From positions 26,224,571 through 26,288,570 of the forward strand of contig CM060107.1 in NCBI GenBank assembly GCA_030522415.1: DNA of 64,000 bases, in the 5' to 3' direction. Positions within the stretch are counted from its first letter, which is position 1. Every line of letters starts with the position of its first letter. Below, piece after piece: positions 20,791 through 32,567 of the stretch. Under the pieces are notes generated by a model that had not been told where the DNA came from, ran no database searches, and saw only the letters and a list, made by a program, of their open reading frames with translations. The translations under genes were made by a program, and so were the position numbers. The stretch is from Channallabes apus (taxonomy: Eukaryota; Chordata; Actinopteri; Siluriformes; Clariidae).

Positions 20791-23269
20791 ATGCTGCTGT
20801 TGAGTGAAATGTTATTCTTGGCTAAAAGGTATTCGTGCTTGTCAGCCGATTTTAGGTTAGGGCGGAGTAAGGGAAGGTTATACGATTATCAGGTGGAAGA
20901 TGTGGTCACATAAATATCTCTAAATTTGAACTTGACATAATGGCTCATTATAATATTTAAAATAGGTAGTAGTTTAACCATGGCTTACAACCAGTCAAGC
21001 TGTATGTTGGAATATTTTCAAACTTTTTCAGATTTGCCAATGGTTATATTTTTTAATTTACCAATAAATACATTGTGCCATTTTAACATTTAATAGACAT
21101 AATTTTGTGGAATGCCACAAGATAAGTTAGTTCATGTTCTCACTAACACTGTTACACTTCCTTCACCAGCATAAGTTTTCTCTCTCGTGAAGTGAGTAGT
21201 ACAAAAACTAAAGGTAGTCATGTTAATGGGGAGAGTTCTTTGTCCTGAAGACAATCATTGTGGCGGAAACATTACTGTCACTGCATAATCTGAAATAAAT
21301 GTAAAAATATGTTTTTAAATAAATTACCCCAACAAGTTAGATTGTACGGAGCATTCACAATACACATCAATAGTAACTAAAGTACTGATTAGTTATTAAA
21401 GCAAGGAGATCAAAATTACAGCCAGAACTACAATTCTGTAGTTGCTATTATCCAAAACCTTCAGATCTGAGAATCATTAATATCTTTAGACACATCCTTA
21501 AAACCTACTTTGCTATTTGTGAAAATGTCAGTGCTGCTATTTGTTACCTTATACATTGGCAGGAGTCATGACATCTTAACCATCATTCCTTATCAGTCTC
21601 TTTTGAGACCTGCAATGTGAAGGAATGCTCAGGTGAATTAACCCCTCAAAGACGCATGCACTAGTTCAATCCCTACACAACAGAAAGACAAATCTACCTA
21701 AACAAACGAGACATATCAGCGTGTAAGAAAACAAGTCCCAGGACATAGAGCAAAGGATCAGGGAACAGGAACGAACATGGAAACTGAGTACAGTGGACAG
21801 GAACAAGAGACACAAAACCTGGATCATGCGGAAAAGGACCAGGAAAACCCCCCAAAAAACAGACAAGAGAGCATTGAGCACAAAGTGAGTCAGTTGTCAG
21901 AGCAGGTCAGAGTTCCCATCGGTGAAAGTCACAGAATTAATGGAGGTGAGTTAAGACTGCTATTTTTTACTCAAGGCTCCTTTGATTCTTAAAGGAAAAT
22001 GTGATTATCCATAATGTGTATATATGTGTATTTCTTGTTATAGCATAGTGCAATACCACTGCTGCTACTAAGGAATAATACTAGTTTGCTTATAGGGACC
22101 TTGCATGGTGGATACTGCATATGATCTAAGCCTAATAATAAACAAATTAAAAGAGTGTTGTTATTTAACAAAGAAAAAATTATAACTATTAAAATGGGAC
22201 ATATTTTACATCTTCCAAAATTTTTCAATACAATGAAAAACAGCTGCTATATTGTTATATACACTACAGCATGCTATAACAAGTGATCAAGGAACTAATT
22301 TGTCTTCATGAATGTGTCACAAAATGAATTTTATATAAATACATGGTTAAAATAACACTATGCTGAATTACACTAATACTAATAACCCAATACTACTGGC
22401 TGTTTGTATACATCATTGATTACAATCATGTGCCTTATTTCTTAAATAATGTGTCTGTATTTAAAGTTTACTAATAGGACATTTTGCCAATCTGTGCAGA
22501 AGTTTTGCAAAAATATTACTTGAGTTAATGATATTATATGGCCTTATAATATCTTAAAATATCACAAAACTGTATGCTGTATGCTTTTTTCACAGTAGGC
22601 TGGATTCAGCCATGCATGGAAAATTCTGCCAAATAAATAAATGTAAATTCCTGCAATTTGTATACGTCTTGTTTAAACACATCATGCCACCTAACGCTTA
22701 TGTTTGATTGATGGCTTTCTTTTTTTTTCTTCAAATCAGGACTATTTGTCTCTGTAACTCTACAGCAGACTTCCTCTCTTTTGCATATTTGCAGTCTTTG
22801 TTCTCAGTGTAAATGTTTTCTCTGATCATATTCAGTGTAAAGCTTGCCTGACAGTCATTTTCTATTTTGAATCTACTCCATCAAACATTTCTTTCCTCAG
22901 CAAATGAAACAGTTCATCCTCTAAACATGATATTGTCTGTATTTTACAGATGCGCTAAACCAATTATGTATTCATTTCTTGGAGAAAAAAAATCAAGTGT
23001 TGCATTGATGGTTTGAGGAGAGAGTGGAGAATCCAGTAATGCAGTTCAGACTGTTAGAGCTTCTTTCACATCCTTTTTTAACACAGTTGAAATGTTTTTT
23101 TGTACAGTGTAGAAATCTAATTGTTTTACAAAACACAGTCGAAAAAATTTTGAATTATTTTCCTATACATCAAACTGTATAATGAATGCACAACATTTGA
23201 TAAACAGGATCCATGTGTGTGTTTCCAAGTGTGTATGTTTTTCTGTGCTTTCCTCACTTTACTGTTAGT

Positions 23270-23530
23270 ATAAGAAGAAATGATATCTATTGAGTAGGGG
23301 GAGATTGATGGGCAGCAGGCAGAGCTGCACACACTAAAGTGCCCCTGAAGGAGCCGATAGATAAATCAGTTTAAGCCGTGGACCCCATTTAAAGAGGCCT
23401 TGGCAGGTTAATGTGATAGCCTCTCCAATACATTACACTGCACCCTTATTCAGGTGAATAGGCTTTCACTTCTCACTGACCCACACTCACTGCAATCTCG
23501 TTGTGTTTATTTCATTTGTGTGTTTGCGCT
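23270..23530. promoter_or_regulatory. Candidate developmental enhancer block
   Basis: A repeat-free block with balanced composition, the words GATAGATAAATC and TTAATGTGATAG, and a paired AGGTTAATG/AGGTGAATAG motif. No coding potential on either strand. Composition-based call. Confidence 0.3.
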
Positions 23531-24085
23531 AATCCATACAGTTCCCAGTATCAGGATATCATCTGCAAGGCAACATTTGATAGACATTATATAGTAGTCC
23601 TGTGCCAGTAACAGATTCATCTAATTTAGGTAACTGTGTGGAAAATAACCAAAGAAAATAGATGCATACTTCTTTGGGGCATCACCATAAATTGCAATCA
23701 CAATCACAAATTTTTATTTAAACATACTGTAAACATAAAATGTTCAAAAGTACACCTCTTTTAATTCTATGTGTAAAAACATAATAATCATACACATCTG
23801 ATAAATAACATTTTACACAATAAAGATCTGATTGTAGCGGGTCCTACATAATAAATTTTTACCATGCATCTATTTATTTAACAAAAAAAAATAAAATAAA
23901 AAAGAACCAATTGCAGGCAGTACCAAACTGAAGGCAATATTAAATCCTGTTTCTGCAGGAGGTTTTAAAAGATAAGTTGCAGCCAGGTGCTGCTAATCAT
24001 CAGCCATTGATTAACTGATCATCAGAAGATATGCAGAAGTTTTGGCAGTTTGTTGGTTTGGAGCATTAAGGTGTGTTTTAACACA

Positions 24086-24885
24086 ATGCCAAGAAAGACA
24101 TAAGCAATGATTCTTAGAAAGCAAATGTTGCTGCACATAAATCTGTAAAGGGTTATAAAACCATTTCCAAACAATTTGGAGATCAATGTTCTATACTGTG
24201 AAAGGCTACTCAGAAGTAAAAAGCATTCAAGACAGTTTCTAATCCTTCCATGGGGGGATGGCCCAGTACATTCACCCCAAAAACAGACAGTGCAATGCTC
24301 AGAGAAAAAACTTGAGAGCTACATCTCAGACCCTACAGGCCTCACTGGGCATGTTCAATGTTAAAATGCATGACAGACTCAACTAGTAGGGTTTACTTGA
24401 AAGGGTTGACAGAAAAAGCCTCTTCTGTATAAAAACAAACAAACAAACATGTAAGCGCAACTAAGATTGGCAAAACTTCATCTAAACAAGGCACAAGGCT
24501 TCTAGTACAATGTGGACAGATGAGACCAAAGTGAAGTTTGGCCATTTGGGCTTGGTATTCTAGAGGCAAATGTGATGCCATCTGTCTGACTTGGCCAAAA
24601 ATGGGTTAGGGACAATTATTAGATCTAAGCACACCACTAAATCTAAATCAAAATGTGATAAAAAAAAAAAAAAAAGGTTTTGGAAAGACCCAGTCAAAGT
24701 CCAGACCTCAACCCAGCTGAAACTCTGTAGTGAGACCTGTGCATGGGCAAATGCCCAAAAAACTAGAAATTTTAAAGATGAATGGGGAAAAAGTTCTCCA
24801 TAAAGATGTGAGAGGCTAACAGCCATATAGGAAAGTATTTTTACGTCAAGCTACTGCTGCTAAATTTGGATCTACAAGTTATTGA
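24086..24885 (+). pseudogene. Decayed Tc1-like transposase of a second family
   Basis: The stretch opens at an ATG followed by a lysine-rich segment and carries, in order, CCATTTCCAAACAATTTGGA (helix-turn-helix region), CACCCCAAAAACAGACAGTG, CAATGCTCAGAGAAAAAACT, GGACAGATGAGACCAAAGTG (first catalytic aspartate region) and AAGTCCAGACCTCAACCCAG (last catalytic region). It ends with codons for STSY and TGA at 24883-24885. Several frameshifts and a large deletion after the first catalytic region leave it dead. The family differs from that at 4252 and at 3255. Right-flanking transposon sequence resumes after an inserted retroelement tail at 24889-25034. Confidence 0.75.
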
Positions 24886-24888
24886 ATG

Positions 24889-25034
24889 GTGTGTATGTTT
24901 GTGTGCCCTGCGATGGATTGGCACCCTGTCCAGGGTGTACCCCGCTTAGTGCCCGAAGTCTCCTGGGATAGGCTCCAGGTCCCCCGCGACCCTGAACACA
25001 GGATTAAGCGGTATAGAAAATGAATGAATGAATT
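24889..25034 (+). mobile_element. 5'-truncated SINE/LINE tail inserted in the Tc1 pseudogene
   Basis: The insert carries CCCTGCGATGGATTGGCACC, GGGATAGGCTCCAGGTCCCC and GGATTAAGCGGTATAGAAAA, ending in GAATGAATGAAT units: the 3' tail of a very common fish retroelement family. Flanking it are two identical copies of AAGTTATTGAATG (24876-24888 and 25035-25047), a 13-bp target duplication. The truncated 5' end and the target duplication show insertion by target-primed reverse transcription. Confidence 0.88.
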
Positions 25035-25868
25035 AAGTTATTGAATGATAAATCATGAAAAAAAGTTGTATGTTGTTCATCTGAAATTTAATTTGCTGAT
25101 TACTAAAACCTATTACAATGAGATTATTTTTATTATGTATTTTTGTGTAAAAATGTAAAATAAAAAAATGGGATATTAACTTTTACACGACTATGAATGA
25201 TCAAAATTACAAATTAAAATTATGATATTAAATTATATTTTATCATATAAAATAACTTGAAGCATGAATAATTTTATTATTTCAATAAATAAGTTCAGTT
25301 AACTTGAGCATAGAGTGGATGGTGGTGTGCGACAGAGAAGTGTCTCAGTGCTCGCAAATATAAAGCTCACTCACAAGTCAGAGTTCTCTACATGCTTGCT
25401 TTACATGCTGTGCACAATTTATAGAACGCTGCATTAATTTTAATGACCATGCTTGCTGATCCAGCTGTTCTTGGTCAGCAACCACTGACAAAGATACAGA
25501 CAGATGTTTTTATCATATTTGGACATGTATTTGTTATGTTATCAAACAAGCTTTACCATTGCTGGAAGCTGTTACTATATTTTCCCTCAAAGTTGCTGTC
25601 TAGACATCACAGTAAATCTCTTATTATAGAGTTACTGTATAGTGAAAAAGAGAATATAAGTAGCATGAGCTATGTATGTTTATTAAGGTTACTTTTTGAA
25701 TGAATGTAGAAATCACATACATTTGTGTTTCTGGCTTTTTGACAATGCAGCTACTGTATTTAGCACTATAATTAAACCTCGACTTAACTTAAACTTCAGG
25801 AACCAAAGCTAAACTCTTGGACCTTTTAGTCTTTTTCAAATAAACAAATAAAAAAACTAACCAACCCA

Positions 25869-25914
25869 CCTACCTACCAACCAACCAACCAACCAACCAA
25901 CCAACCAACTAACC

Positions 25915-25950
<36 letters not shown>

Positions 25951-25951
25951 C
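25869..25951. repeat. (CCAA)n-(CTAA)n tetranucleotide array
   Basis: CCAA units change into CTAA units along the array, followed by a short AATA run to about 25970. Confidence 0.95.
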
Positions 25952-26059
25952 ATAAATAAATAAATAAATAATGTTTTTTTTTCTTATAGGGCCCAGTCAA
26001 AGGTCCCCACAAGGTCATAATTGTCAGACTTACCCTTAAGAGGATGCTTTTTTGCTCCC

Positions 26060-26063
<4 letters not shown>

Positions 26064-26112
<49 letters not shown>
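26064..26112. repeat. (CA)n microsatellite
   Basis: About 24 uninterrupted CA units. Confidence 0.95.
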
Positions 26113-26114
<2 letters not shown>

Positions 26115-26889
26115 TTCCCTTTGCTTTTGCATGCATATCTTGGTAGCGAGCACTCGAGGAGTGGGTGGGGCCAGTGTTCAGCCAAGCCTTGAGCATATAT
26201 ATCGAATATTTGAATATCAGAGGCTCTCGTTTGCATCCAAATGAGTTCTGCTTGTCTGGCTGATGGACAATTTTAGTTTGACCCCTGCATCTTTGTATGC
26301 AACCTGCAGTTTATTGTCAAAAGAATCTCATTGTTTTTCGCTCCATTGTTGTGAGCACCCCTGGCAACCCTGCATTTCTCAGTGTCATAAAAGTATAGAT
26401 TTTGCCTCTAAATATAGAGCTTGTACTCCAGTCACACTATTGTTTAGCTTTAGCTGCCCCTGTTCTGTTTATCACGACTGAAATGACTTAAAGCTGAGGC
26501 ATAATCCACTTCTTTTAGAATGCACAACGGCCCTAGCAATTAATCTATGTTTTTCATTAGTTGGCGTTTGTTTATTTCCAGGTCTGTTTCAGGGAGTTTG
26601 GCAACAGCACGTCAATTTTTCAGATGACTTTTCCGAAGCGTTCCCTCTACCCGCTTCTCCTTTCTGTATTTACCTTTTTATGGCAAAGCACATGCATAAT
26701 GAATGCAAAATATTAAAAGCAAACACTATCTTATTTTCTTTGTTTGGAGAAAGAAAAAATGCTTATTAACGTGCAAATGAGTGAAGACACCTCACCTACT
26801 CGGTGCACACACAGGAGCAGAGCAGTTTAAACACAAACATCAGTTCAGCAAAGAATTGGACTCAGTGGGAAGAGACGACTGATGCAGTG

Positions 26890-27330
26890 GCATTTAATTC
26901 AGTGGCTGCTAGCCTATGACAGGCTCCATAACCCTCTGGTGTGTGCGTGTATGCATGCTTACTCATCTGCAGCCTCTCCAAATGACTTACCCGATCACTT
27001 GTGAGAGAGGAGTGTATTTAAAAGCAATTGGCTCCTCAGATGAGAAATATGAAGATACCGATATCATGCATAAAGTTATTTTGGACTCTCCAAGGAGCAC
27101 TAAAGAAGTAATTCCCTTTGGACGAAGATACCCAGAAACTAATATGAATGCAAATTGGATTAAACGGCTGCATTAGTGTCTGATAAACAATTTAGAGCTC
27201 CGAGGGCTCGGCAGGGATGGAGTCTGTAGAAGTGAGCGCACTCTCACAAGCGGGAGGATGCCAACGAGAGTGCAGCATGGTGCCTGTCCTCACACAGTGT
27301 TAGCAATTAGAGTCGGCTAGTTATATGTAC
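26890..27330. promoter_or_regulatory. Candidate developmental enhancer block with octamer
   Basis: Repeat-free sequence with a POU octamer ATGCAAAT at 27148-27155, the words GATTAAACGG, GCAATTAGAG and TAATTAG, and sharp contrast with AT-rich flanks. An 86-codon open frame crosses part of it but shows no known domain. I read the block as regulatory rather than coding. Confidence 0.35.
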
Positions 27331-29829
27331 TTAATTAGTTCTGAAAGTGTAAACAAGACTGTGGCGTTTTAGTGTCAGATTTTGTTGTGACTTGAAATCA
27401 ACTCTAGTTTATTCAGGTTTGTGTAGAAGACATATTACATACTAGAGAGAGAAAATGAGACAAGCGTGGCTTAATAACTGCCATATGGTTAAATAACATG
27501 TATTTGAACAGATAAATAATGGTTAAGTAAATTCCCAACAAAGTTTTTAGCCATTTAGTTTTGCTCATGCAGGATTGTGTTACAGGACTGAAGAATGTGG
27601 GCTTGTGCCTGATCTGGAGTGTAAATAATAAGCTGGAAAGGAGAACCCATCTCTGATCACTTTTTCTGTCCCACTCACAGTAATGAGATGCTATTTAAAA
27701 GCAGACAACTGAGCCTAGACATTTCACAACTGCCCACACACACACACAGTCACTGTTCACCTGCTGCTATAGGAATCATCAACTCCCTCAGTAGTCCCAG
27801 CAGTCATCTCTGTGTACATCTCTAAGTTGCTGTATGATATTTTCGTCCCTGTGGTATTTCATAAGGTTTTTTTTTTTTTTTTTTTTGCTGTTAAACCTAC
27901 CACATTCAAACAGCTGGTTTTGCTAGAGAATATTGCCTAAAGACACGGTGCTTCAGCAGTTTGATTTATATTTTATGGCTTGAGTTCTGCGTCTCTGTAT
28001 ATGATGTGGCTCACAGCTGAAGAGGGTTATGTAAGGAATAAAGAAGAGCTGGGTTAAGCTTAACTGAAAAGCCAGACTGTGTGCACAGCGTAATAAGATT
28101 CCCAAAACCTCTCCGACAGTCTGCTGAGTGATTTTAGCAGGAAGATAAATTTTTGTCTTATATTCCTTGAAACCCATATTCCTTGAAACGCTGACTAGGT
28201 ACTTAAATTGTAATACTATATTAAAAACACTTGTAATTTTTATGTAATTTGTAATGTAAGTGCAAGGTTTAAAAAAAGTTAGGGTAATCTTCAGTTAAGG
28301 GTAACTGCTATGCATGTATTTGATTATAAATGCACAATGTGATCATTTTGTTTGGTTAAAGCTTTCTTGCTAAAAAGAACATGGTGTTAAATTGATGACA
28401 AAATAAAAAAATAAAATAAACCATTAGGACAAAAACAGACATATCATGAACTATTATTTAATTAAATTTGCTGCTATCAGTGTTGAACTTCACATACTTT
28501 TACACAAATTGAATTTGCCCCTACAAAAGAATTAGGTCACTTTCTAAATTCCCTCACTTTCTACATTACAATTTAACCTTTCATTGTAAGTGTATAGTCA
28601 GTGTTGTGCTGATAATCAGATAATGCACTAACCTCCACAACCACTCAGCACTATCACGATTAGTGTACATTAGGGAAAAGTTGATTTCTACTTCTCTCAG
28701 CAAAGGAATATTCCCAGTAATCTAATTAATTCTGAAAAATTCACATACAGAACTGTGACTGTGAGTTGTACCTGAAAGACCTTCTGGGGGCATTTTGAGA
28801 AGAACACTTTTTGTTTTAGTATGACTCCTTTTGTATGCTCTGCCTTTTAAGCAGCAGGCTTTGGAGCAGATTTGGAGTGCAAGCTTGTACGACACGCACG
28901 AGGTGTGGCCATGACAGCCTTTCAGAGGTTATTTAAAAAGTGGGTGGCACAATTTCTAACAGATGTTCCACTGCTTCTGAGCTTTCCTGAACACAAACAG
29001 AGCAGTAGCTCAGCTTCTGAGGAGCTCACAAACACCTCGCTTTCGCATGCCAGGCTCGTGCTGCGTTGTCGCCTCGGATTTAGCGCAATGCTTTTTAAAA
29101 AGTGGAGCTCAGCAGCTCAGAGTCTCACCTGGAATCTTTGCCTGTCGTTCTCATTCTCCTTCCTGCCTGTCAAGCTACTCGGTAATCACAGCACTGTTGT
29201 TTATTCTCTTTGATATGTCACAGACGTATGCGACGCTGTTGACACAAGATTCTCGTGTGATTTTACATAGAACGTCCCCTCTTTTCCCGTCTTCATTGCG
29301 CCCTTCGGTTCACACTTTGGATCTTAAAAAGTGGAAGAGCGGCTTTGATCAGTAAAAGATGTGCATGCGCAGACGTGCTGGCCTTTACAGTGAGGTTACA
29401 TATGGCACGACATTCACATGAGAATTACTCTATTGCCACACACTTCCTCAGCATGTTTCAGATAAAAACCTGTAAAGTGGAGAGCTAATGATGCACTTTA
29501 ATCAGTACACCTGAGCAAAGGTATTGAGAATTCAAGATAAATAAAAGATCCATTGAGATTTAGCAGCTGTGCTGCTGAAAAAATCAGGTTGTAGGATCTT
29601 TCATGCATTTATGGCTAAATGTTCTGCTTCATATGCTTTAATAGCAAAAAGCAAACATAGCTGTACATGAACATTGTATTATTACATCTTATGAGTACTT
29701 AATCTGTCTTTCTTTAAAAACATAGAACAGCTGTAGACCTAGTGATTGTCTAAGAATTGAAAATGTGATAATGTAAAAGTACAAAGAATTAACTATTTAT
29801 TAAGGAGGTTGGTGAATAAAATTCTCCAT

Positions 29830-30150
29830 CCTCATTAACCGGTTTTCTCTGGTCAGGATCACACTAGATCTAGAGATTATCATGAGAACACAAGCTGGAA
29901 TACACCATGGATGGGACTCTATGCCATTCTTGCATGCACATATTCACACAAGCTTTTACACCTACGGCCAATTTACCTTAATCAAATCATCTAGTGGTAT
30001 TTTTTTTAGGGAAGTAGGAGGACACCAGTCAACCTGGAGGAAATCCACATGGGCACAGGGAGAGCATGCAGAGAAACTCTGCATCACTGACTGTAACCCA
30101 AGCTCAGAATCAAACCATGAGCCTTCGTGCTGTGATGTGCTTCCCACATT
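29830..30150 (-). mobile_element. Antisense fragment of a fish retroelement (SINE family)
   Basis: CCTGGAGGAAATCCACATGG, GGGAGAGCATGCAGAGAAAC and CAGAATCAAACCATGAGCC are the reverse complement of the body seen in forward orientation at 31745-31950 and 42409-42690. Heavily mutated. Confidence 0.65.
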
Positions 30151-31302
30151 CAGATTCACAACAAAAACATTCTTACAGTGTTCATTTGGACTTGACATGA
30201 CAAACATTTTAAATCAGTTACCAAGGTTTTAATTTCTTAGACGACTTAAGCTTTAATTATTAGCCAGCATCAGCTAGAAGTCTCCACTTTTCTAAAGCAG
30301 TGTCATAATTATCTAACGATTTTGACACACTGTTTCACAAGAGTAATTAAATGCAGCAAACTGATTGGTTTGCCATCCTCATGTATCTTTTTCATTGAAA
30401 CCTTTGAGTGTGTACTTTGTTGGTGAATGGAAGTGTTTGTCTAAATGGTTTGTATGATGAGAGTGTCGCACTAATGAGATCCCATGGGGCTGTGAGTCTG
30501 GAGCCGTTACTGGGTAATTACAGTCTCTGTGAGACATTAAACCATCTCCTGTGCCTTTTTGTTGGGCCATAATTGCATGCAACAAGTGCGGCAAGGTTTT
30601 CTAATCTCCTCCTTGGCAGGGATGGATGTAACTTTCATAGTGGTGAATTTGGTTGGGGTTGTAAAATGCACTCGCGCTGTAATTTTGTAGCACAGGAAGG
30701 AGATTTGAAAAACAGGAAGGGTTATTGAAATTGATAGCTGTGCTGTTTATCATGTTGAGAATTGTCACGATGTGCTAAGTGAGATTCAGGTTGTGTTTAC
30801 GGCGCTATTTGTATCAGTGGTTTTATAGAATATATTAATAACAAGTGCAAGCGGCTAAAACCATAAACAACTGGCAAAATCCTATTTGTTTGCATACTAG
30901 TGTACAGAAAATTCAGTGTGGCAATGTGTGTGGCGGGTTAAATTCAGTATAAGGAAACCAAGAATGCATGATGTACAGTTTGTTGATACCAAACCTGGTT
31001 CAGGCTCAAACTATACTTAGAGGTCAACTTCAGTGATTTTAAGCTCTTCATGATTTTTATTGTCTCTGCTCAGCAAAAACCCTTTCTGCATTTCTGGGAG
31101 TGAGAAAAGACATGTAAACTCATCACCTCTCCCATGGACAAGCATTAAACACAACAGAGAAGAGTTCACTAGTGGGTTTTGATCATATCCGTAACTGCAA
31201 AAAAAAGAAATTTTTGAATTTAATGTGTCTTGTAGCACATTTTAGCACTCTTGTATTCTAGCACTTGTCGACCTAAAATTTTAGATGTGTAAAACCGGGA
31301 CT

Positions 31303-31331
31303 TTCTTTCTATATATATATAGAAAGAAACA
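31303..31331. repeat. Perfect short palindrome
   Basis: A TTTCTTTC arm, a (TA)n centre and a GAAAGAAA arm form a perfect inverted repeat of about 28 bp. Confidence 0.9.
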
Positions 31332-31744
31332 CTACACATGTGCACTCATCCCACTGTGTCACATAGATACCATATCAAGGTATATTCTCAGTAAACTGGT
31401 GCCACAATCAGGCTGCCTGCTTCGCGTCTGAAATGCTGGCCTCCCAGGAATTCCTTTAATCTCCTGCATGTGGAATAAGGAAATGGCTTGGGATAAGGTC
31501 AGGACTGTAGGGGGGATGTTGCAATAACTGTAGTGGGCTCCAGACTACTATGTCTGGGATTGCAATTTACAGATGTATGGCCTTCTTTAAAATATTTGTA
31601 TCCTTCAAATGTTTTACTGCAGCTAAAAGCCTTATCACCCACTGTGCCCCTTATATAGAAATTACAACATCAAATCACCCATTTTGGTTTTTATTTCATG
31701 GCTCTAAGAAAAGGTGACCTGCATGTTAATTTTAAGTAATTCCT

Positions 31745-31950
31745 CTGTTTATGTGGGTTTCCTCCAGGTTTTTCTGTTTCCTGTCACCTCCAAAAACATG
31801 CAGGTCGGCACTTTGGCTATGATTAAATTGCACCATGTGTGAATGACTTTGCAAACTATTTAAGTGCCTGGTGCCTTGTGATGGATTGGGATCTCATTTA
31901 ATGTACCTTAATGTACCTTCTGCACAGTGTTCTCAGACCCACTTAAGATG
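31745..31950 (+). mobile_element. Fragment of a fish retroelement (SINE family), forward
   Basis: TGTGGGTTTCCTCCAGGTTT, CCAAAAACATGCAGGTCGGC and CCTTGTGATGGATTGGGATC follow the consensus order of the family. The head and the last part of the tail are lost. Confidence 0.65.
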
Positions 31951-32567
31951 AATAAATTAATAATTTAATTTCTGTTTCTGATTTTCCATTTAACCACAGA
32001 TTGAACTGCGATCAGCTTTGATTTTTATTATTTTAAAATCAATGTTAAGATACAGGAATACAATAAATTCATCGGGTTGTTATTTTGTAGCACAGCATGG
32101 TTATGTGTGTCTCTTAGCACAGCTTGATCTAAATTATATCATGCTATATCAAATGATGCACTATATTGTAGAGCTTACCTCATTGCAAACCAAACCCTGC
32201 TTTATTAAAGCAGTCTATAGCAGAACAGAGGTGTGTTTGGGCAGAGGACAGAGATATGATGTATTCATGAGGAACACAATACAATACCAGTCAAAAGCTA
32301 GGACACACCTTCTAATTCAGTGTTGTTGATTTTTTTTTGTACATTCTAGAACACTACCTGAGATTTCAAAACTATGAAATAACATTAAAAAAGGTAATTA
32401 AGTTAATCAGTTGTTATTTTAAGACATGAAGATGTTTCCCAAAACCCTTCAAGCACCATGATGACATTGGCTCTCATGAAGACCTTCCCAGGAAAGCAAG
32501 AAAAAAACATACCTCTACTCCAGGTGAGAAGTTACCAACCTCAAAAATCACAATTTAACAGCACCTC

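Larger units (their letters stand above)
18707..24085. other. Gene desert upstream of irx5
   Basis: No protein gene, RNA gene or recognisable mobile element is supported in most of this stretch. It contains two compact blocks listed separately (20520-20790 and 23270-23530) that look like conserved regulatory DNA. The rest is AT-rich and unstructured. If the vertebrate gene order holds, irx3 would lie further in this direction. Confidence 0.4.
25048..29829. other. Intergenic desert
   Basis: Remnant flank of the Tc1 element to about 25190, then gene-free DNA with microsatellites (listed) and a candidate regulatory block at 26890-27330. The stretch 28860-29350 is more GC-balanced with several CpGs and no recognisable protein. 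I see nothing else I can support. Confidence 0.35.

Noticed and set aside
21777..21992. 71-codon frame with many glutamines and glutamates
   Set aside because: Short and in single-copy-looking AT-rich DNA with no neighbours; no recognisable motif.
25869..25951. Regular short units that could suggest a CRISPR-like array
   Set aside because: It is a plain tetranucleotide microsatellite with no spacers.
28872..29355. Two overlapping open frames of about 100 codons in a CpG-bearing stretch
   Set aside because: No domain, frames overlap in different phases, and no splice-consistent structure; more likely non-coding or regulatory.
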